From: Rheum nobile
Lineage: Eukaryota; Streptophyta; Magnoliopsida; Caryophyllales; Polygonaceae
Reading direction: 5' to 3'
DNA: 64,000 nucleotides
Assembly (NCBI GenBank): GCA_027886185.1
Contig: WOAB01000476.1
Location: forward strand, 5,828,001 to 5,892,000
Both the position numbers and the translations under genes were made by a program. Positions 54,999-64,000 of this stretch are shown here, one piece after another; the first letter of the stretch is position 1, and the number at the start of each line of letters is the position of its first letter. The notes under the pieces were generated by a model that was not told the DNA's origin, did not search any database, and saw only the letters and a list, made by a program, of their open reading frames with translations.

Positions 54999-57252
54999 AG
55001 GGTTAAGGCTTCAATTGTCAGGCAAAGCGCAAGAGTTTAGTTCCTTCTCATGGTTCGTAAGACAACCAAAACGTAGAAAAGTTCTTCAATCCCCAAATAA
55101 CGTACGTCCGCCGTACTCAAATAAAAACCTAGCTAATAACAACTTAACAGAAAGATATCCTTAAGGAAATAATAATAAAATCCTAAGTAAAATAAAATAA
55201 AGAGAAAAATAAACAGAATCCGCGTTTGATGAATTGGCCGCGATCGCTGCCCTTGACCCGCACCCGTGGCTTTCCTTTTCTGGCACTCAGTGAGATCTTC
55301 CTTGGCCGCGCCCGCGGCTTGTTCTTCTTAGCACTCTGACGCTCCAAACTCACTAAAATCCACCCTTTCTAGTATTTTCCCCGCGGACTTCACTTGGCGC
55401 AGCGCACTCCAGAGAAGCCCATGGGCCAAGGGGATGGAGATAGCCCAACGACAGCAAAAAGAATGCAAGAAGAAAAAAGACAAGACGAAAGATGACAACA
55501 AGATGTTTTATTCATCGAAAGAAGAGAGTGAACTATTACAAGGGTATCATACAAAGCCACGACCGACTGAGAGCTACTAAGCCTAAAAACAGAAGATCTA
55601 GAAAGGCACCCCTTACGGGGATAGTCAAGTGATGCCCCTAAACTGCCCGCGGAGGAGCCAAAAGGAAAATTGGGTCGGATACACTTGTCAGGCCGCGTGA
55701 CCTGGCATCGTAACTCATGGCCCCGTACAACCTGGCAGTGTAACTCGTGGAGAAGCCCCAAGCATCCGGAGGCTCAACTATGCGATCCCCAACCACGAAT
55801 AGCGACACCGGTTTGCACCAACTAAGAGCATAGATCGCGTCAGCATCCAACTGATCTTATAGTCGGCGAAGGATGCGAGGAAGCTCAGACAAATAAGGGA
55901 AGTAATGAACCTCCAAGACCCTATTGTTAGGATCCCCCCACGTCAGCTATGTCCATGAGCTCCTCATACGTAAATCTATTGGTGGACACCGCGAATGACC
56001 ACCGACTCCCGCCGATGTAGCGATGGGAGGCAACCACGGCCCAATCGCGTCGCCGCCTAGCTAGACGCCTTCCCTAAGGGACTTTTAGAATTGCCACAGT
56101 GGGAGGGCCGAATGCGGAAGAAGGGACCGGTGGTAAACTGGATGAAGGCTTCGCCTTGGGGACCGTCGGCACCGCCAAAGTAGAACGGCCAGACAAGGGA
56201 GGATAGCCATGAGGATGATCCATCTACTACAAACTGCAAAAAAAAAGGGAAAAAAGACGAAGAAAGAAATACGCAGATGAAGCAAGTAAGCAAAAACAAA
56301 GGGGCACCAATATATAGCAACAGTTGGCCATAACCGTTCGGAGCCGAAAGGCTGCAGTAACCGTTCATTAATTACAAAAAGAAATTATTCGAAAACTTGT
56401 CAAATCACCAAAACGTCAGTGAACCAGCAAAATAGAAGGAGAAGAAAAAGAAAGCGAGAGGGGCTACCCGACCAAAGCTCAATGATCAGGGGCCCGCAGT
56501 TCGGGGTTTGTGACTTTGTTACTCGGCGTGTCTGAGAAGACCAGCAGGAGGGAAAACGGCGGGGTCCTTCCTGCCACCGCAAAACAAGCAACAACCAGAT
56601 GCGAAGCACTCCCCGGGAAGACAGTCGGCAAAGAAAGTTCATCACTTTTTCTTTCCCTGGAACAACCGACCCTTCAAAGAGAGTGGATACATCCCAAGCT
56701 TCCGCCACACCGGGATAGTCGCCCACCACCTTGCCCTGAGCGACAGGCCGGAAAGGGCCTGCTAGACCAGACTTTCTAAGTTGGGCGCGCGAGTCAAACT
56801 TGATAGGGTCACGCCGGCATGACGAGCCATTTGATTCATGCCATCTTGGCCCCTGGCATGGACCTCTCGCAAACTCACTTACCGCTTCATCTCGGATCGC
56901 TTGCCTTTGGTTGGCGAAGTTAGAAACATTGTTTCTCAGGCCCTCGACCTCTGAAAAAAGGCCAGAGCGCTCCTGAGCCAGGCAAGAAAGCTTCCTCCCG
57001 GCCTTCTCAACCCGACGATTAGCAGCCTCGGCCCCCGTATTCGCGCTCTATCCCCGTGGAGACTTCAGAGAGTTAGGGGTTAAGTAGGGCGATCTCTTGT
57101 TCTGCTTCCTCAGCTCTTCACCTAGACTAGTGGGCTTACTCCTCAGCCTGCCGCGCACGCTCCTCGGCTCGCAGCGCCTGCTCCTCATCATGTTGCGCCC
57201 GCTCTTCCGCTCGCCTCTCGGCATCCTGCGATGCCTGAGCACACTAGTTACA
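54999..57252 (-). pseudogene. Degenerate minus-strand coding debris of unknown type
   Basis: The truncated LTR of element C stops at 54998. Beyond it, several minus-strand blocks read like protein but shift frame repeatedly. One is RWSFAVSTNRFTYEELMDIA followed by LEVHYFPYLSELPRILRRL (about 56000-55860). Next is DADAIYALSWCKPVSLFVV with VEPPDAWGF (about 55850-55740). A third is a coiled-coil-like run of A/E/R repeats (AERRAEERAQHDEEQALRAE) at about 57230-57120. The shape recalls the gag-like proteins of some Tat-type gypsy elements, but I cannot assign it. Element G cuts it at 57252. Confidence 0.4.
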
Positions 57253-58734
57253 TGTAACAACCCCAAAATACCCTTTGGAAATATTACCGCCAGTGACCTC
57301 ATATTACACATTTGGGGTCACCCAAGGCTTAACCATTTTATAATAACATAAACTTTATTAAATGACATATAACTGCCTAAATTATATTTTATTTCAAATG
57401 TTGGAATTACAATTCGATAACAAAATCGAGTACAAATATTTATTACAGCGGAAGTCTTTAGAATAAAATGACTCAACAAGTCTTGACCTTGCGATCTTAC
57501 GCCTAGGATCTCAACCTTGGAATATCACAGAACAACGCCAACTGCCTTCACGTCGAGTCCTTGCCTTTACTGATGCGGGAACTTTATATGATGTGCCGTA
57601 TGAGACGGATGACACCAGCCAACCATGTAAAGGAAAATAACCGGTTGGTTAGTCTAATGAAAGACTATGCAAGGGTAGAAATAAAAAGGTTCTAGTGATC
57701 GTAACCGTTTTACTATCATTATTCCTCGAATAATAACCGAAGGAACGATACATAATTCGGAACATTCACGGAATGATAGAAGAAGATATGCATTGAAAAG
57801 AAGACTCCAAAGGAATTGAGTCTTATGGGAAAGTATGACAAATGTTTGGGAACGCTATAGTTTTCACACAAGTGTTTAAAACGACTTGATCATTTGGGTC
57901 AACGACCAATCTCACCGCGCAATGCGAATCCAGATTGGAAAGAAGACTTACTCTAACCGAAGTCTGGGCGGGTTCCAAGTTGTACTTCTCGCCCGAAGGT
58001 TCATTAACTATGTGCATAACCGCACTTATCTTATTTAATTACAAAATGTAAATTCACGTTAAAGCTTTTATTATATGTATATATCATCTCGACACGAGAG
58101 ATATCTTAGGAACATTTCCCGAATGTTTGGCACCAGCTGAGTGCACCACCACCTATATTCGGATAGGGGTAGGTCATGACCAGAAAGGGTGTTAGGGCAC
58201 TTACTTCCTAAATCACCACAATTATAAAGAAACGACTAATCCTCGTAAGGAATTAGCGTTCCTATGAATACTCGTGCTAAACTAGCATTTAAGTTCATAT
58301 TTAAATCCACACCATATCCATCACGGAAAAATAACATGTACAATAACGTTGTTTCGAGCAATATATACAACCTATTATAGTATCATATTTTATCACATCA
58401 TTTTATAAAATCTATTCCCAAACGAAACAACACTTCACCCCATTTTAATTAACAATCAAGTAATTGATAATTAAAAGAAATATGGAATGACAAGGAAGAG
58501 TGAACCGCCACTTGCCTTAATTTAGACGAACTGGGAATGTTGGGTTTCGGGATCTGGAAACCGAAATCTGGTTACAGATTCCTACGACAACGACGAAACA
58601 ACGACGGAACCCTAAGTTAGATTCAACACGAACGAATAAATGAACGAATGAAATACGATATGAATCGAAATGGACAAAAGCCTAATCCGTGACCATGGTT
58701 ATCCAAGCCACGATCGCGCTTGCTAAGGCAAGCC

Positions 58735-59220
58735 GCGGTCGCGGTTTGTACTTCCGTGGTCGCGGAATTCTGGGCAGAGCCGCGGTCGCGGAATTCATCT
58801 CCGCGATCGCGGATCTCCCTTCCGACGCGGCTCCCACTTCGGCTTTGAGGCTTACCGACGACGCGAACGACCACTTCTTGGCTCGGACGAGGGCTCACCA
58901 CGACCACTACTACCTCCCAGCCTCCAAGACACCTCCGACGACACCACAAACTCCGACGAAGGCAAGAACTCCGGCGAGGGCACAAAATCGAAAGGAAGAG
59001 AGGGATCGAGAGATGTGGATGAAGATTCCGAACGCTGAAGACCCTTATTTATAGGGTGAAGAGGGCTCAACGCCGGGCAAGCCAACCGCTCGAGCTTCCT
59101 CCATCGGCAAAATGCCGAAATCCGAATCGGCAAAACGCGAACGGATTAAAGACGTCGATGAGCAGTGTTTCCTCGGTCGCGGAAACACTTTTGCGGTCGT
59201 AGAAATGTTGCGATCGCGTC
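58735..59220 (-). promoter_or_regulatory. LTR promoter module of element G
   Basis: On the minus strand: CG array (GCGATCGC, CGCGACCGAGG units, 59220-59172), CTATAAATAAGGG TATA box (59054-59042), ATG-free leader, donor CGTCG/GTAAGC at 58855-58854, then four CCGCGACCGCGG-type units (58822-58735). Confidence 0.65.
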
Positions 59221-59436
59221 TGTTGGCCTCTGGTCTCGGTTTCACACGCGGTCTAATGCTAGATCTTATTTTAGTACCTTTAAACATATTCTAAGACCCA
59301 GTATATATGTTAAACGTATATTACTACGTTCAAGAGATCATTACAGAGATTTCGAATACGCCAACCGCGTCTTGCTTATAGGACGAGGGTTGGGAAAATT
59401 ACCCAAATACCCTTACTAAAATTGAGAGTTATTACA

Positions 59437-61970
59437 TTACTACCCCCTTAAAAATAGTTTCGATCCCGAAACTAGCACTACCAGGATAGAGGTATCGGTC
59501 TACACATTAACCTCCCCGATTGAGCTTAGCATCCTCAACTCACGTTTGAGCCTAAGTTCAAGAAAGTTTAAACTATTCCACTACAAGAATAAAATTAAAT
59601 TTTACACCTATATTTTTACCACTATCAAATTACCAATTGATCCTTCTATTTTAAGTGGGGTATTACATTACTACCCCCTTAGAAATAGTTTCGACCCCAA
59701 AACTAACACTTTGACCTTGGAACTAACACCTCGCAGTTAGAAGGATCGATTGTCATATTAACCTCTCTACCTGAGTTTGGTATCCTCAATTATCTCGTAC
59801 TTCGAAATTAACCATATGAAAGTTGATCCGCTTCCTTACCCACAACATCACCTCAAATATAACGTTTCCATATCCTACTCCATACAATATCTCTTAGTAT
59901 ATCCATCAGATTATAACTCCCTAGAATCATAGTCTCTTAATGTACCTTAAACATAAGAACACACATTTCTCTTCCAATTTTCTCTTCATAAATGAATTCA
60001 AAGTTCGTACATTATCTCACCTTTAACTCGAATATCAAATTCTTAGTAACCTTGAAACATCACATTCTCTAGTTCCTTAAAGGTACATCCCACAATTCCA
60101 TTATTCATCTTAATCGAATTTGGCCCTTATGCCATCTCTAACTTAGAATCTTTCCAGTAGTAATTTAGCCCATTCCATTAATCATTCTCTAACTTAAACC
60201 TTTAAGATTCCTTAACTTTCTCCAAAAGTAATCATAACACTTTTATTCCTATGTTCCCCAAAAACGTATCACATGGGATATTACTTCTATTCCCTCAAAG
60301 TATCATCCTGATAAATGATTCATAACCACAAAATCAGTCACTTCTATCATGATCCTTTAATAGATATGTACGAGTAACGTTTGTTACGTACCTTAATCCT
60401 TATGTACATATGTAAGACAAAACCTTTAATTACATCCTTTCATTTTATCGAAATCCTCGTAATAACTTATCCTTATACTATAACCTTTAAATTTAAGTGC
60501 TTTCCCCTAATACAATAGCTTCCCAACTTAATCTTCCCAAAAAGTGTCATACCATCAGCCTTATGAACGACACACTCACTTAAGATCCAAATATAAAACC
60601 ATATAAATTTCCAAGTATCATAACCCTATAATCCCTGAAGGTACAACTTACAAGGTCAATTATTTCACCCAATTAAATTTGGCCCCTTAAGCCCATTTCT
60701 AACTCAAATCCCCAAAGATTTTATTAACTGCCTCAAATAACTCATCTCTAACTTAAGGCCCTTGTATTCCTCAACAAGATTCTGATCATTCATTTAACAT
60801 GATTATGATCAACCACTTCATTTTCCTCAAAACGCGCTATAAGATCACCGTAATGGATAGTAATCACTGTTTCCTCAGATCTGACCGACAAAATTTCTCA
60901 CTTATTTCACCTTTCAAAGTTTAATCCACCCAAGGCAAAACAAGCTTTACTGACTAAACTTGCTGTCCACAAATAAATCCTCCAACCCTTAATCGTCCTT
61001 ACATAATTGATCACCACAAATTAAGCAACCTTTTTGCTTTGTCGGAATTAAATATTTACCCAAGACTTAATTATCTTAATATTCCTCGTATCGCTATACC
61101 ATTTCCCTAAGAATGCCTTATAACGAATCCCCAGATAAATCTTCCAAAATAATACTTATGACTTCGCACCCTTAGCCTTTCTGAAAGCTTAAACCACTGG
61201 CCCACCATGGGCACACTCACTTACAAACTCCATAACCATAACCCTTGGGTTCTAAAGTTTTACTCAAGATCGTAATAGAGTACAATATTTTTAGAGAAAA
61301 CGAATTCCTTATGAACTATCTCTCTTATACATTATTCTCTTCTCAGCAATCTATCCACATAAATGACTACAGTATGACCTCACAACTAGGCATTTTGGAC
61401 TTCATATTAGTTCACTCCTACGTACTTTTACCAAAACAAATGTTCAGGGTACACATATGAGAAATAATTCTTAATCCCATAGATCCTTAACCACACACAT
61501 TTGTTTTCTTTAAATTAAGGAATTTTGGTAAAACTCAACTTACGAGATAACTTCTCGTCAGCTCAACTAAGGGAGCAATTAATGTCATACCGATGTGACA
61601 TTACTCCAAGAATAAAGAGAGATTCCTAAGAATGGACCTAGGAATTAAGTAATAGAGGCGACCCTAGTGTTAATCACGTAGGGGATGAACACCTAGGCTC
61701 CATACGTTACCCCTCCTTTATGAGTCCTGACAGCCCTTATCCACACGTGACTTATACTATTTTTGGCACTCACGGAGTCTTGGATGAACGTACGACTTAA
61801 GATAGCAATTAATTTGGTAATTTCCCTAAAACGAGGGAATACCTCTTTATTTTTATTTTTTTGAAACTTGAGTTGGCACTAACAGAGGAAATGTTCAAAC
61901 GAACAATTTAACTACGGAGACTATAGACACACACGTCGTAGATCCTTAATCAAAGGTAAACCTAAGGATA
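59437..61970. other. Pol-less spacer of element G with duplicated 3' border
   Basis: The purine-tract region and its hairpin (TAGTTTCGATCCCGAAACTA) at 59437-59480 recur at 59661-59703 behind a second LTR-like end (GGGGTATTACA). From about 59760 to 61970 the sequence is AT-rich with no open frame or recognisable pol motif. Confidence 0.6.
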
Positions 61971-63325
61971 TCTAATTATCCAGGGGGTCCTGCTCATTGA
62001 ACTGGCCCACCGCAAAGCGTCGCTGCCCTAGACTGCCTGAAACAATCGGGGCTTTCCCCTTGTCCTAAACAGTAGACTGCGTAGCAGCACTTCCTGCAGG
62101 CCTTTGCTGAGGTCGGTTGTTATGGCTAACCGATCGTGGCTGGGACTTAGCTTCATGATTCCTCTTCCTGGGGCAGAAGGCTTGCAGATGCCCTTCCTCC
62201 CACAGGTAAAGCATATTCGCTTCTCTTTACTACACTCATTGCTCTTATGTCCAGGAGTCCCACAGTTGAAACACTGGACAGAACTCCTACCCTGACTTGA
62301 GCATTGAGTGAACCGGACTGGGTCACCTCGGTCCTAGGCCGATTAGATTTGGAGAAGTTGGAAGGCGGAGCTGGACGCTTGAACCCACCGCCCTGTTGCT
62401 GATTACCACAGTTGCTCCCCGATCCCTGTCGGTTATGCTTCATGGCTGACTCCTCCAAAGTCACTCTCAGCTTATAAGCAGCGTCCACATACTGCTCCAG
62501 GGTGGTACAACCATGACGTACCATCAAGGGCTTGAGGTCGGGATTCATCAATTCGTGGAAATGCCAGATTTTCTGTTCTTCGCTAGACGCTTCCGCTCCA
62601 GCATAGTACAACAAGTGGTTAAACCTGGTAGCCAGCTCTGTCATCTTCTACCCATCAGTCTTTGGGTAAAGAAACTCCTTGTGTTTCTCCTCCCTCATAT
62701 CCCGAGAGAAGAACCGATCAGACATCTTGGTCTTAAATATTGACTAGCTCAGCTCGGGATGATCAGCTAATCCCGTGCTCTCCCACCATTCACTGGCCCC
62801 ATCCTTCAGATATAACGAAGCAATGTGCACTATTTCAGCCTCAGTACACAAAATGTTCTTAAACAAATGCTCCATGTGAAGGAACCAGTATGCCACCTTG
62901 ACGGGTTCTCCAGTACTGTCATACGGGTCAGGCCTCATGGAGTTGATTGCTTTCAGCGCATGACCATAATTTCCCCCATCTCTCGGAGCACTCATTAGAG
63001 GCGGGTTATTTGTTGTATCCTCAATGTCAGCAGTACCCTGAGGGGTTGGATTCCTCTGGGCTTGCTGAACCCCTTGCCTCACCAACTCAGTGACCGCTTG
63101 CATTACGATCTGCCTGATTGCCTCTACAGCAACTGCACAGAAAACTATTGGAGCAGCAGGAGGTACCTGCACCCTTTCCCCTCCTATCTGGGATGGATCA
63201 TTCCTTGCTGGGTTGCTGTGGGGACCGGACCCAACTTTCTCCTGGTCCGCTGCATTTCTAAACTGAATCCGAGAAGCATTACTCGGTCTAGCTACATGAC
63301 GTGCAGTGTTTCTAGTGTTCACCAT
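61971..63325 (-). pseudogene. gag: Gag of element G, two stops and frameshifts
   Basis: It starts MVNTRNTARHVARPS, with a capsid region (ALKAINSMRPDPYDSTGEP, ASLYLKDGASEWWESTGLAD). In-frame TAGs interrupt it near 62743 (at the Trp that follows the SEWWE block in element B) and near 62648. In the knuckle region the coding for CFNCGTPGHKSNEC and CFTCGR is present but shifted in frame. The tail reads FAVGQFNEQDPLDN before a stop at 61971. Confidence 0.82.
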
Positions 63326-63713
63326 CTAATTGTGTTTACGTATATTTAGATATGTACCATCAAATTTAAGTTGCAAGTAATAAATACTTAAAGTGCAATA
63401 ATTGAGGTAGTCGTCTAATAAACTCAATGTTTCATTAATGAAACACACACCAAGTGTCAAACAACAACTGAAAGGGAAATCGGGAAAAAGAACATTAGGA
63501 GACTTCTGCTCTAGTATTGTTCAAATGGGAAAACACTAGGAAGGAAACCATTACTGGCCTATTATTCACTGCTTCTTCTCTACCGGAGGTAACTCTTCCT
63601 CCGAGTCATCAATTAACCCCTTCTATTTTGGATCACTTGATCCCTCAGCAGGCACTGATGGCTCCCCGGACTTGCCCATATCGCCTTTCTATGGCTCGGA
63701 GCTTTCGCCATCT

Positions 63714-64000
63714 TCACCCCCAAAGATCCTCATTGTCGGGCTGATTCAGAATCCAGAAAAACTCTTCCCACTCCTCGTGGAAGGGATCCAACAACTCCTT
63801 CTCATCCTCTGGATCCTCCATTGAGTCCTCATCTTCATCAGAGACCTCGGGGGTAGAGGTTTGCTTGGATTGCACTTCTCTTTCTTCCCCGCTCTCGGAC
63901 TCAGATTCTTCAGTTAACGGGGTGAACTTAAGCACCGATCCGCCGACCACTGGAAATTCTACAGGATCAGGCTCTGACTTAATTGTCGGAGTGGTCTCAG
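63714..64000 (-). CDS. ORF0-like acidic frame of element G (partial)
   Basis: The frame is open from the window edge (EPDPVEFPVVGGS) through LTEESESESGEEREVQ, SDEDEDSMEDPEDEKE and EEWEEFFWILNQPDNED to a stop at 63714. Position (just upstream of gag), orientation and acidic composition match ORF0 of A and C, but residue similarity is weak. Confidence 0.45.
   Translation of the reverse strand, partial: ETTPTIKSEPDPVEFPVVGGSVLKFTPLTEESESESGEEREVQSKQTSTPEVSDEDEDSMEDPEDEKELLDPFHEEWEEFFWILNQPDNEDLWG

Larger units (their letters stand above)
57253..64000 (-). mobile_element. Element G: Tekay-type retroelement lacking pol, cut by the window end
   Basis: The 3' LTR is 57253-59436 (TGTAATAACTCTC to GGGGTTGTTACA on the coding strand). 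It is followed inward by purine tracts, 2.2 kb of AT-rich non-coding sequence, gag (61971-63325) and an ORF0-like acidic frame reaching the window end. The 5' LTR lies beyond. No RT, RNase H, integrase or chromodomain is visible, so the element was non-autonomous or its pol has been replaced. Confidence 0.85.

Overview
The window is plant nuclear DNA, probably from a eudicot with a large, repeat-rich genome. The evidence is U2-type introns, Ty3/gypsy chromoviruses primed by initiator-Met tRNA, CACTA, Mutator-like, hAT and TRIM elements, and fragments of plant-type CHR5 and ALA-interacting-subunit genes. I see no complete ordinary host gene. The species cannot be named from sequence alone.

Layout. 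(1) 1 to about 8.4 kb is Mutator-like (MULE) territory. It holds an intact-looking four-exon transposase gene on the minus strand (5265-8175). Converging on it from the plus strand are a decayed Ulp1-type protease gene (318-3349) and a GRF zinc-finger gene (3888-4729). (2) 8.2-10.6 kb is non-coding. (3) 10580-16162 is a CACTA transposon with 3-bp target duplications (CTC). It carries fragments of two unrelated host genes, a CHD-type chromatin remodeller (CHR5-like) and a LEM3/CDC50 flippase subunit. Two hAT-like MITEs and a TRIM retroelement later inserted into the captured DNA. (4) 16.2-20.8 kb is mostly AT-rich, with one MITE and a possible Agenet/Tudor-like exon. (5) 20828-38377 is element A, a Tekay/Del-type chromovirus on the minus strand (target duplication CTCAC). 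Element B (21967-28943, duplication TAATT), a young gag-only relative, is inserted in one of its LTRs. (6) Element A itself sits in an older, degenerate gypsy element F (20811-20827 plus 38378-41553). (7) 41554-43919 is element E, a tandem arrangement of LTR, short internal region, LTR, primer site and LTR fragment. (8) 43920-54998 is element C, another Tekay-type element whose left LTR contains element D (44387-48598, duplication CATCG). (9) 54999-57252 is degenerate, unclassified minus-strand coding debris. (10) 57253 to the window end is element G, a fourth Tekay-type family, cut by the window edge.

Order of events from nesting: F is older than A, and A is older than B. E is older than C, and C is older than D. 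The captured genes inside the CACTA element are older than the MITE pair and the TRIM.

Most unusual signals. The LTRs of all four Tekay-type families (A, B, C, G) share one layout: a CG-rich repeat array, a TATA box, an ATG-free leader, a consensus 5' splice donor, and a second CG-rich array starting about 35-50 nt past the donor. Good splice acceptors lie upstream of gag in B and C, just before a conserved acidic reading frame (called ORF0 here). Together this suggests a retrovirus-like split between spliced messenger and unspliced genome. The CACTA element with two captured host genes, the two MITEs in one 8-bp target at a splice acceptor, and the TRIM carrying a copia reverse-transcriptase fragment are further points worth checking.
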